Positions 26,371 to 34,727 of a stretch of DNA of 64,000 nucleotides are shown piece by piece. Both the position numbers and the translations under genes were made by a program. Where the stretch lies: contig NZ_JAXCLW010000009.1 of assembly GCF_034044715.1 (NCBI RefSeq), positions 88,000 through 151,999 on the forward strand. Direction: 5' to 3'. The first letter of the stretch is position 1; each line of letters starts with the position of its first letter. Below the pieces are notes generated by a model. The model searched no databases. It had not been told where the DNA came from and saw only the letters and a program-made list of their open reading frames with translations. Origin of the DNA: Dongia_B soli. Its GTDB lineage: Bacteria; Pseudomonadota; Alphaproteobacteria; Dongiales; Dongiaceae.

Positions 26371-28671
26371 CTACTTTTCATTGGTCCAACTTGACCTGAT
26401 GCTCGCTGGATCTTCTGAGGAAAACATATCGACGACATCCTTGGAGACCTTGTCGAGGCGAGCTACCGGCGACGACTGATCGCCTGTTGGTGGAGGTGTA
26501 ATTTCGCCGATGCGGCGCTCCTTTTCTTGGTTGGCCGCACGAGTGCCGGCGGCCTTCTCCGTAGCGGCTTTACCGCCGCGCCGTGACTGACGTAGAGGTT
26601 TACCGCCATCTTGGCGGTCACCGGCCATGACATCGGTAGCGATGAAATAAGCACCCATGCCAGATGTTGATGCTGGCACGGTCAATAGCGGAACACCGCC
26701 CTTGTACGGCGTCGATAGCGCACCATTTCGGAGTTGAAGTTCCTTGCGTCGGCTGCGCATCCGCAGCTTTGGGTCATGCGTTTCGGCATGGGCCCGAAGC
26801 TGGTTCAATGCCGCAAGCCTGTCCTTTTCTGTTCGGTATTCGTTATTGCGCTCATTGGCGTATTGCCTGACTTGCCGGTGAACAGCCAACGGTAGACCAT
26901 TTGCATATTTCTCGTCGGTGCATTTCAGCCGGACATATTCCTGGCGAGCTATGCTCCAGACGTTCATGCCCCCAATATCGGCTGGATTAATTGTGAATTT
27001 GGTCTTGAACTGATTTGATCCCCTGGCCGGGTTTCTTCCAACTTGATAAGCGGCGTTGTCGTGAAGTAACTGAGTAACGACATCTTCATCATGGTACTTG
27101 AGGCCAAAATGCCGGACGCCCGATCGCCGGACAGTGATGTCACTGACGGTCATCCCGAAGAACGCATCGAGGCGATCAGGATCGTCGGCGAATACGGTTA
27201 TCCCAGTTGCGCGAGCTCCGATCTTCCATGCGAGATTTGGCTGCATGTTGATGCCGTCGTGCACCGTGATGTGATAGTTGTCGACGATCGCCTCTAAAAT
27301 GAGTTCCCACAGCGTTTCCAGCGTCAGAACCGCGGTCTTTGCGGGATCGAAGCCCAGCTTGCGCAAAGTATGAGGGGGATACGGAATGCCACCTGAGATT
27401 CGATGGAACAGTATCAAGTTGAGCGTTTCAAAAAACCGCTCGACATAAATCTTGTACTCAGGCGTCTTGATCGGCGCCCATATCACGTCCACGCCAAAGT
27501 CAATCACTCCATCTTGGAATGATTTGCCAACGGTCTCCCAGGCGTTATCGACGACGACATACTGTGGTTTGCCATGATTGTCCCACGAGTTTTTGAGGTG
27601 TGGGACGGTTGCCAGAAAATCGTCCTTTGGCAAAACTGCCTGCTTGAAGCAGGCGGAAATTGTATAGAGAGACGGGGGCTCAAAGGTAACAAAGCAGCCC
27701 AAGACAGATCGCGTGAAGGCGTCCAAGGCGGCCACGAAGGTCGGTCGCCCCAACGGTAGGAGCGACTTGGTGTCGAGAACACAGATTGTGTCGACAGACG
27801 TATGATCGAAGAGGACGTATTGGAGTATGCGGGTCGGAGTCCAGCTCAGAGTTGTGCCCAAGAATTTGGCTCGTGCGGCCCTCTCACCATACTTTACTCG
27901 CTCGGTCTCGTAACACCCAGATCTAGCAATGCGTCGACAAAAGGCGCTGTAAGACAGAAGACTACAGGCGACTTCGTTTGTCGTATTGTGGCCGCGGAGC
28001 AGAGCACGATAGAGCTGCAAATAACGTTGAAAGCGCGCATACGCTTCATCCCGAGAACGATAGAAGTCCGACCAATACCAAGCAATACAGCGTTGGATGA
28101 TCTCGTCGAAACGGCCGCGTCGTTTAGCGCTTAGCGTTAGGTGTTTTCGCTGGTAAAAGGCCTTTCGACGAAAACCGGCCTCACCTTCTGCCAGGGCCCG
28201 ACGAAGCGTCCCGGCACTTGGGGTCCAGGTAAATTCCTGCGCTTCAGGGTCCCGGGAGATTTTTGCGATGAATGACCGCAGTGACGTCGTTGATTTCGAA
28301 ACCGGCGATTTATCAAATGCCCGAACGTAATATGCTTTGATAGCTGCTCGATCATTCGCTTCGCTGAGGTCCTCATGAGTGAGCTTTTTTTCCCGAGACC
28401 TGGTTGCCGCTACTTGCGCAATTGAGCGGGCATCCAGTGATACGCGTATGATCTGCTTTTGCCCGAGCAGCGACCGAATTTCGCTCTCGCGATACGTACA
28501 GCGGACATTTTGGCGGAGATTATGGAAGACATAGATGTCTTCGACCACCGCGGGTCTGCCAAATTCATCAGTGGCATGAGAATTATCGAATGCTTCCAGA
28601 TATTGGTGTCGGATCTTGTGGATGTTATATAGCGCATGCGGAACAAAAGCGAAGCGGACACCCATTGTCAA
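26371..28671 (-). CDS. tnsB: TnsB-like DDE transposase
   Basis: A 766-residue transposase of the Tn7/Tn5053 integrase-core type that joins the 3' ends. The DDE residues lie in VLDTKSL (about Asp298), VVDNAWE (about Asp373) and VERFFETL (about Glu409). N-terminal helix-turn-helix regions should bind the element ends, and a mu-type beta-barrel and charged TnsC-interacting tail follow the catalytic core. It starts 4 nt after the tnsA stop. Confidence 0.93.
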   Translation of the reverse strand: MTMGVRFAFVPHALYNIHKIRHQYLEAFDNSHATDEFGRPAVVEDIYVFHNLRQNVRCTYRESEIRSLLGQKQIIRVSLDARSIAQVAATRSREKKLTHEDLSEANDRAAIKAYYVRAFDKSPVSKSTTSLRSFIAKISRDPEAQEFTWTPSAGTLRRALAEGEAGFRRKAFYQRKHLTLSAKRRGRFDEIIQRCIAWYWSDFYRSRDEAYARFQRYLQLYRALLRGHNTTNEVACSLLSYSAFCRRIARSGCYETERVKYGERAARAKFLGTTLSWTPTRILQYVLFDHTSVDTICVLDTKSLLPLGRPTFVAALDAFTRSVLGCFVTFEPPSLYTISACFKQAVLPKDDFLATVPHLKNSWDNHGKPQYVVVDNAWETVGKSFQDGVIDFGVDVIWAPIKTPEYKIYVERFFETLNLILFHRISGGIPYPPHTLRKLGFDPAKTAVLTLETLWELILEAIVDNYHITVHDGINMQPNLAWKIGARATGITVFADDPDRLDAFFGMTVSDITVRRSGVRHFGLKYHDEDVVTQLLHDNAAYQVGRNPARGSNQFKTKFTINPADIGGMNVWSIARQEYVRLKCTDEKYANGLPLAVHRQVRQYANERNNEYRTEKDRLAALNQLRAHAETHDPKLRMRSRRKELQLRNGALSTPYKGGVPLLTVPASTSGMGAYFIATDVMAGDRQDGGKPLRQSRRGGKAATEKAAGTRAANQEKERRIGEITPPPTGDQSSPVARLDKVSKDVVDMFSSEDPASIRSSWTNEK

Positions 28672-28675
28672 ACTC

Positions 28676-29386
28676 CTAGGCGAAGAGTTTCGAGATTATT
28701 GTATCTTTGGAGAGTGGCCGTGACGTATCCACGTGCAGGAAGCGGTCAACCATGAGCCTAGAGAGGATCGCAAGCGCGCGTGGTTCAAATTTAAGCGCCT
28801 CGACGAAATCACCGAACGGAGCTCTGCCTCCGTTCGCATCCAAGAGCTGAAGCACCAGTGCGCGTTCAAATGCGCTCACCCGAGAGTGCCGATATTGAGC
28901 CATTCGCTCGAGAAGCAGATGTTCGCGTGTGAAAAGATCCTGCCTTGTCTTGCGAATAAAGGCCCACCCCAAAGATGTGTAAACCTCTTCTGCCAGACGA
29001 AGCTTTTCTGCGTAGGCGGGATCTCGAGTGAATTCTTGCTCGTATTTCTTGAGCTCGATGATCTCGACCGGATGCGCAGAGACACTCGTCATGTTCCGCC
29101 GGTGGTCTGCTATATATTGATAGTGCTTACCGTGCCGAAAGATTTCTAGTCGGTGTGCTTGTGCGACCCAACTCATCACGCTGGTGTCAAATTCAGAGAA
29201 TAGGAACTGGGCCGCTTCTTCAGCGGCTTCCCAGGGCATTGGTCTGCCACACTTCCTACTAAGAAATGTCCCTGTTGGTTTTGTATGGCGCCCATTGATG
29301 ATCGTCCGGATTGGACCACCGTCGTCTGCCTCGACGATGAAAGCCTGGGCGTTTACCAAGCGACTTTTGAGTTCGATGAGCTTCAT
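28676..29386 (-). CDS. tnsA: TnsA-type endonuclease of a Tn7-like transposon
   Basis: A 236-residue restriction-like nuclease that cuts the 5' ends during Tn7-type transposition. Catalytic residues can be placed as Glu53 (PWEAAEEAA), Asp94 (YIADHR) and Glu111-Lys113 (IIELKK). The start at 29386 (MKLIELKSRLV) gives a normal TnsA length; the frame upstream is open but unlike the family. It is the first gene of tnsA-tnsB-tnsC-tniQ. Its presence predicts cut-and-paste rather than replicative transposition. Confidence 0.85.
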   Translation of the reverse strand: MKLIELKSRLVNAQAFIVEADDGGPIRTIINGRHTKPTGTFLSRKCGRPMPWEAAEEAAQFLFSEFDTSVMSWVAQAHRLEIFRHGKHYQYIADHRRNMTSVSAHPVEIIELKKYEQEFTRDPAYAEKLRLAEEVYTSLGWAFIRKTRQDLFTREHLLLERMAQYRHSRVSAFERALVLQLLDANGGRAPFGDFVEALKFEPRALAILSRLMVDRFLHVDTSRPLSKDTIISKLFA

Positions 29387-29692
29387 CGTTCCCCCATCGA
29401 CAGATTGCTCGAGCTTCGGCTTGTGAAAGTCGACCCGCACCTTGCTTCGAATTTTGTGCAAACCAACGCACTGGCTGGCGTCTTCACGCTGCCTTGACGG
29501 ACTTTGTATCAAAGTGAGACAAAGGTCGGAGTACTTAGTGTCAGAGTGACATAAAGTACCGCCGCGTTGATTCGTCCGAGCAATTATCGCTCCAGCCGGA
29601 TGGTACGGGACCCAACGGACTGGGAGTTGGTAACTTGAGGTGTTCGTGATTCGAGTCGAATTGAATATTAATGTAACATTCAAAAGAGTCAA
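29387..29692. promoter_or_regulatory. Divergent intergenic region between tnsA and an unknown plus-strand gene
   Basis: Holds the tnsA promoter, two repeats at 29501-29556 and an AT-rich stretch (around 29655-29690) just before the plus-strand gene. One transposon end could lie here because Tn7-like elements have tnsA next to an end. Confidence 0.45.
29501..29556. repeat. Two 24-nt direct repeats upstream of tnsA, candidate TnsB-binding sites
   Basis: 29501-29524 and 29533-29556 match at 19 of 24 positions and start 32 nt apart. The second contains the palindrome TGTCA-GAG-TGACA and the first its decayed form. Arrays of such sites mark the ends of Tn7-like elements. No matching array was found at a second position, so this stays a candidate. 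Confidence 0.5.
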
Positions 29693-30613
29693 GTGATGCG
29701 AAAAGATCGCCCCGATCGGGTGTTGTCTTTGATCAAAGCTCAATCGGATTGGTGGGAGATCGGACGCGAATTTCGAGATTTTCGAGCTGAAGCCGGTTCG
29801 AGGGCGGTCTACGCGCAGCTTCTTGAGGCGGCCTCTGAAGCAGCGAAAAAATCTACGACGCAGCTACGCCGGTATCAGTCTTCCTACGAATTCGCAGAAA
29901 GGCTCGTTGCGGCGGGGCGGGTGAACAGTCTTGCCGAAGCGCTAAAAATACCTGAAGTGACATTGGATTGCCTTGCCAGGCTCGATCGCTTGTCAAAGGC
30001 TTCTGTTAATCGATTTTTACGGCAGGAGCCGCTGCCATCTTTCACATATCGTGACGTTCAGGAAGAGCTAAAAAGGCAGTCACTGAAACAAAAGGCAAAA
30101 TTGGGACCTCGGGAATTAGCGCGCCGAATGCCGGTGTGGTTTCATGATGAGTGCCTCACTTACCTTCGCCAACACAGTAAGCAGATTTCTAAAGAGTACG
30201 AAAACGTAGTCTACCGAGATAAATGGCCATTCGAAGTGCCCGTCGATGCAATTATCATCGGCCGGCAGGGCGACTGGTGTGACGGAAGTGAGTTTGTCTT
30301 TGGGACTGATTCACAGCCGGACCTCTTAAAGCTGGTCTATAAACTGTCCTGGTCGGCGAGATTCTTCAGATCGCTTTGGATTTGGATACCCGTTAACTAC
30401 AAATACTATGAGCAGATGAGCGATATGTTGAAATGTTCCAATCTGCAGAATGTCGGTGTGATCTCATTCGATGCCGACCAGACAAAGCACAGAGTTATTC
30501 GGCGACCTAGCGGTCAGCTTAATAACGTCGACCCTCGCCGGAGCTTCATAGATGCACTTCTTTCTATGATGGGGCCGACTTATGCGAGCGCAAATCTCGA
30601 GTCAAAAATCTGA
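29693..30613 (+). CDS. Unknown protein divergent from tnsA, possible DNA-binding and nuclease-like
   Basis: A 306-residue protein transcribed away from tnsA. The N-terminal half is helical with a possible helix-turn-helix (SLAEALKIPEVTLDCLARL). The C-terminal half alternates strands and helices around VDAIIIGRQGDWCDGSE and GVISFDADQTKH, which could suit a restriction-fold domain, but no catalytic set can be assigned. GTG 29693 is directly followed by ATG 29696; the ribosome site is weak. It may be an accessory gene of the Tn7-like element or a neighbour interrupted by it. Confidence 0.65.
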   Translation: MMRKDRPDRVLSLIKAQSDWWEIGREFRDFRAEAGSRAVYAQLLEAASEAAKKSTTQLRRYQSSYEFAERLVAAGRVNSLAEALKIPEVTLDCLARLDRLSKASVNRFLRQEPLPSFTYRDVQEELKRQSLKQKAKLGPRELARRMPVWFHDECLTYLRQHSKQISKEYENVVYRDKWPFEVPVDAIIIGRQGDWCDGSEFVFGTDSQPDLLKLVYKLSWSARFFRSLWIWIPVNYKYYEQMSDMLKCSNLQNVGVISFDADQTKHRVIRRPSGQLNNVDPRRSFIDALLSMMGPTYASANLESKI

Positions 30614-30832
30614 TCGTCGATTGGCGACCGAATGCTTGGTTTTTCAGCCATACACATCAGAGCTTCAACATGACGGACGGAGCCACCCGCGTCGTGTCGG
30701 CACAGTGCGGTATGTGTGTTACGAGCCCGGTGCCGAAGATTTCGTCCCGCGCATTGTCGAAATCTGATGAAAATTGACATAGTATCATTGAACCTAGTAG
30801 CGATCGCAGCGGTAGAAAGGCGCGTGTCGAAC

Positions 30833-30876
30833 GGCTGGGAAGCTAACCCTCCTGAGTGATGGAGGAAGCCTTTTTT
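30833..30876 (+). terminator. Probable intrinsic terminator
   Basis: GGCT...AGCC encloses CCTCC-N8-GGAGG and is followed by six T residues. It lies about 220 nt after the plus-strand gene ending at 30613. The 30614-30936 stretch holds no other recognisable feature. Confidence 0.45.
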
Positions 30877-30936
30877 AAGGATGCGACGATTTCAGGCCGC
30901 CGCCATGGTCCTGGCCATGATCGCGGGCCAGATTGA

Positions 30937-31572
30937 TCAAGCTGCTTGTTTCGGGCTCCAATTAAATTTGAGTTGAAGCCGATTAAGGTCAAGAACAGTC
31001 ATCTCATCAACGGTAGTTCGTTCGAGCGCGTTCAGCCTCACTCCTACAACTTCTCCAACGATATGCGGCAAAATCCATCTCTGTAGCCGCAGAGGTTCTG
31101 GATCGAATTCGTCGTTTATTCCCTCGGACTTCGATGGAATGAGCGCTGGGAAAGGCCCAACACGGGATCTTCCATCTTTCACACCGGCCAGGATAACCCA
31201 AGCGATCAAGAACTGGTTTGCCGACGTCGATAAAAATGGCGCGGTGACTGTTGCCTCAATAGTTACAACGCGACCAGGGGGAGCATATTGAAGAGATTGG
31301 CCATATTGATTTCGGCCTTCAACTGATGTTGCGAAGAAGTTTGGCCTCGCACGCAGGTGTCGCCATAGATCAGTTTCATCTAAAGCTCTGGTGATGCGAT
31401 GAAGACGGCCTGTTTCAATGGCTTTCACGCTAGTCTCGATGACTGGACCATCGCCGACACCATCTTTGAATTTTTCGGCTGGCTCGTTTTTAACCGATTG
31501 CAGTCAGGCAACCAGATTCTGCCATTGCGCTTGGGCAATAGGGCTCATAGGGAAGCGAGTGGGATATGACAT
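30937..31572 (-). pseudogene. Unknown protein interrupted by an in-frame TGA
   Basis: From ATG 31572, preceded by GGAGCAAGAA as ribosome site, the frame reads MSPIAQAQWQNLVA, meets TGA at 31504-31506 (codon 23), then continues without another stop for about 190 codons to 30937. The C-terminal part can also be started at GTG 31428. No domain was recognised; the product would be soluble and beta-rich. A single nonsense change in an otherwise open frame suggests recent inactivation, though reinitiation downstream is possible. Confidence 0.6.
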
Positions 31573-32123
31573 TTCTTGCTCCGTTAATGCGATTTTCAGG
31601 CCGAGGCATTGCATCCTCGATCTCCATTTCATCATGGACTCATGCAAGGAACAAAAAGTCTCTCCTTATCTTTCAAGGAAGCTTGAATTTATCTAGTGAC
31701 GTCAACATTTCATGCTGTTCGAAGCCGAAGGAGGACTGTTCGTCGAGGACTGCTGATGCAGGACTGACACTGAGGGCACACTTGGGGAACCTCCTGTGCC
31801 AGGGTCCCACGCGAGCTACCGCCCAAAGGTCAGCGGACGCGGGACATCTATATCCGCGATCTTCATATCGACATGATCAAGCTGAAAATGCGAGACTTCC
31901 GATGAAGCAGTCGTAGACGCACAGCGCGTTATAGGGAATAATTCGCGCATATTTCGGGGGGCTCTGTTGAAGTGCCTAAATTCGCTTTTGGGGGCGTACA
32001 TTCCCCTCCGAGGAGCGAATATATGTAGTAGCAGAGCGCGCTCACCTGTCCGAGTGGCCAAAGCCAACTCCACAGCTGAGCCGCTCGAAATCGATTTTGT
32101 TAGGGCCGTAGCTGGGGGCGGGC
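31573..32123. other. 550-bp stretch without a recognisable gene
   Basis: Only short overlapping frames are present, none with a family signature. It includes the upstream region of the DNA methyltransferase gene. No repeat or hairpin was convincing. Confidence 0.5.
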
Positions 32124-33923
32124 TTGGAACGGATATATAGGGATTCGCTGGAGGAGGCCTCCACAACGACCGGGTCGGGAGCCGGCGGATCGAAGGATGG
32201 TGGCGAACGCGCTGCGCTCAGCGCGTTCGTGGTTTACATAAAGCGAAACCGCGTCCGGATCCTCAAAGACTATCCGTCACCGCTCGCATTCTGCTCGGAC
32301 TTGGTCTCTGGTCGGCGATCGAACGAGTACCGGCGCGGAGCGATGGCACTCATCGAGGGCGCTTCGGCCGCTGCTCGCGACTACGCGATCGCCTCCGCTT
32401 ACGCGTTGCTCATCGGCGAAGAAAAGCGCCGGAAGCTTTCCGCATACTTCACCCCGCCGGCCCTGGCGGCAGCAGCGATCGAGGCAGCCGAAGATCTGAT
32501 CAAAGACAAGGACTTCCCATACGTACTGGATCCGGCATGCGGCGGCGGATCCTTCCTGACCGAGATATCGACCATGCTGGTCGACCGGGCGGCTTCGCGA
32601 GGGACGTCGTCGACGCGAGCGTGTTCCAAGGTTCTGGAGCGCCTATCGGGGATCGAGCTCGATACCGGCTTGGCCAGACTGTCAACGAAGCTGGTTCGTC
32701 GAATCATGACGGAACGGTATGACTATCGACGTCCGGCAAACGGAGCGCTAGTCTGGCGCGCAGATGCACTGCGGGCGAACCTGAAGCAAAGGTTCGACCT
32801 CATTGTCGGAAACCCCCCTTACGGCAAGGTTGGGCGCTCGGTGGCGCCGCAGATCCTGGCACAGGCGGGAGAGGCCGCTCTCGGAGGGCATACCAACTTC
32901 TATGCGCTTTTCCTGGTGAGGGCGCTCGATTGGCTTCGCCCCGGAGGGGGCCTGGTATTCGTCCTGCCGACCAGCTTCGTCGCCGGCCCGTATTTCGCGG
33001 GCCTTCGACGAGAGGTCCTGGCGCGAGCTGAAGTTGTCAGCATCGACCTGCATGAACAAAGGGAATACCTCTTCGTTGACGCCGTTCAAGACGTCTGTCT
33101 GCTCGTGCTTCGGCGCAAAGATCCGAAGAATGCAGCCATGAAGGGCGGCGGCTGGTATAAGCTCGGCTATATCGACGCGTCGGGAAAAAGGCATCCGATC
33201 GGGCAAGCGGAAGCAAAGCCGGACGGCGAGCCCTGGACGTTGCCGGTGCTGGGACTTGCCAAAGGCGCCGAGGTTCGCAAGACGGCGGAGAAAGCCTTCA
33301 CGCTCGAGGATTACGGATATCGGGTCAGGGTGGGTAAGGTCGTGCCCACGCGGGAGCGCGATCGCCTCAAGACGAAGCGGACCAAGAAGAGTCTCCCTCT
33401 CCTATGGGCCTCGGATGTTCGCCCCGACGGATCGTTCCTCTACGGCGGCAGCGAGCGCGGAGAGAACGCGAGCTGGTACGTCCCGGCTACCGCGGGACCG
33501 ATCAGCTACTGCATCCGCGGTCGCGCCGTAGTGGTGCAGAGAACGAGCAATCGAGAACAGCGAAGGCGGCTGAACGCTGCGCCGGTGTCGCGGACCTTCC
33601 TCAGGAACGAAGGAAGCGGTGGATTTGTGGCCGAGAACCACGTGATCGTGCTGGAACCTACCAGTAAGAAGCCGAGGGTGGCGCCGGAAGCGCTGGCGCA
33701 CCTGCTCAACTCGGCACCGGCAAACGATCGGTTCTCCGCGGTCTCGGGGAGCTTCAGCGTTTCGGCTCGGCTCCTCGCCCGCCTGGCACTGCCCGATTGG
33801 GCGCGGTTGCCCGATCACAAGGATGCCGGCTACGCCGCCAAGCTTTCAAGAGCGTTCTCGAGGGTAGGCCCGCTGCTTGCGCAGCTAAAGGCGCCGGGCG
33901 ATCTTGAGCACGCCATCGACTAG
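32124..33923 (+). CDS. Adenine-specific (N6) DNA methyltransferase of the DISARM locus
   Basis: A 599-residue class I methyltransferase. The family lead-in AYFTPPALA is followed by motif I DPACGGGSF (about residues 135-144), which binds S-adenosylmethionine, and motif IV NPPYGKV (about 230-236), diagnostic for N6-adenine methylation. The C-terminal half resembles the target-recognition part of Eco57I-type enzymes. The longest frame starts at TTG 32124; GTG 32229 is an alternative. The gene converges on drmC with a 39-nt tail overlap. Beside drmABC it is best read as the host-marking methylase (DrmMI-like), although it is shorter than typical class 1 versions. Confidence 0.85.
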   Translation: MERIYRDSLEEASTTTGSGAGGSKDGGERAALSAFVVYIKRNRVRILKDYPSPLAFCSDLVSGRRSNEYRRGAMALIEGASAAARDYAIASAYALLIGEEKRRKLSAYFTPPALAAAAIEAAEDLIKDKDFPYVLDPACGGGSFLTEISTMLVDRAASRGTSSTRACSKVLERLSGIELDTGLARLSTKLVRRIMTERYDYRRPANGALVWRADALRANLKQRFDLIVGNPPYGKVGRSVAPQILAQAGEAALGGHTNFYALFLVRALDWLRPGGGLVFVLPTSFVAGPYFAGLRREVLARAEVVSIDLHEQREYLFVDAVQDVCLLVLRRKDPKNAAMKGGGWYKLGYIDASGKRHPIGQAEAKPDGEPWTLPVLGLAKGAEVRKTAEKAFTLEDYGYRVRVGKVVPTRERDRLKTKRTKKSLPLLWASDVRPDGSFLYGGSERGENASWYVPATAGPISYCIRGRAVVVQRTSNREQRRRLNAAPVSRTFLRNEGSGGFVAENHVIVLEPTSKKPRVAPEALAHLLNSAPANDRFSAVSGSFSVSARLLARLALPDWARLPDHKDAGYAAKLSRAFSRVGPLLAQLKAPGDLEHAID

Positions 33924-34727
33924 AAAAGAAATCCGCTTAGCAGCCTCCCCTTCGACCAAGACGCCCACCTCGAGAGAAAGGTCAGTTCCGGATCCGAGGA
34001 CGTTAGCCGATCCGACATATGCCAGTGTGTCGTCGGCGAGGACGATCTTGGCATGAAAGGTCTCGTAGGGAAGAAGCCGCTTCTCCTCGTGCCATATAAA
34101 GTAGTCGAAAACTGATACTCCGGGAGTTTCCAGCCAATCCCTGTGGACGATGCCGATATCGCGAACATAGTCGTCGGTCTTTCGCAGGATGAGCTTCTTC
34201 TCGACATGCAAGTCGGCAGCCTCGACAAGGGATTTCAGCCATTCGAAGCCTTTGGCGTTCAGGAAGGGCGACATGACGACCAGGCGGCGGCGCGAAGAGC
34301 GGGCAACGCGAAGAAAAGCCTCGTTCGTCGGGAGAAAGTTCGAGGCCCTCTGGCTGTAGCCCGCGAACAAATTCTCGAGATGGCTTGGCGCCATCGGTAG
34401 CGATACCGCAAGCTCCACGGATTTGGAATCCGACCTAAGGCGGCGGTAATGATCAGCGCCGCGCAGCACTGATACAAGACGATGTAATTCCGTCTGGGAA
34501 AGAGGCGTCGTCCAGCTCCTTTCCTCGGTGCCACGCCGGCAAACGCCGGCGACCTCGAGGCAGCGAAGCACCGTATCGGCTTGGTCGGGATCGATGCCTG
34601 GGTCCACAAGCCGCATTCGTTCGGCAACCCACGGGCCCGGCCCGAGGGCAGCTACGCCTTCGAGGACTCGGGCTGCGAGACCAGGCCACGGGGACGCGCA
34701 GCGCACGACCTCAGCATCGGTCGCCAT
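33885..34727 (-). CDS. drmC: DrmC, phospholipase D-fold DISARM protein
   Basis: A 280-residue protein with one HKD motif near the C-terminus: FHAKIVLADDTLAYVGSANV (about residues 220-240), then GTDLSLEVGVLVEG. Single-HKD proteins of this type dimerise to form the active site. The start at 34727 overlaps the drmB stop as TGATG, fitting translational coupling; the longer frame upstream would overlap drmB by more than 200 nt and is rejected. DrmC is part of DISARM but is reported as dispensable in some systems. Confidence 0.85.
   Translation of the reverse strand: MATDAEVVRCASPWPGLAARVLEGVAALGPGPWVAERMRLVDPGIDPDQADTVLRCLEVAGVCRRGTEERSWTTPLSQTELHRLVSVLRGADHYRRLRSDSKSVELAVSLPMAPSHLENLFAGYSQRASNFLPTNEAFLRVARSSRRRLVVMSPFLNAKGFEWLKSLVEAADLHVEKKLILRKTDDYVRDIGIVHRDWLETPGVSVFDYFIWHEEKRLLPYETFHAKIVLADDTLAYVGSANVLGSGTDLSLEVGVLVEGEAAKRISFLVDGVLKIARRL

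Noticed and set aside
22254..29556. CRISPR-associated transposon
   Set aside because: No Cas6/7/8, Cas5 or Cas12k gene and no repeat-spacer array beside the tns genes; TniQ is TnsD-sized.
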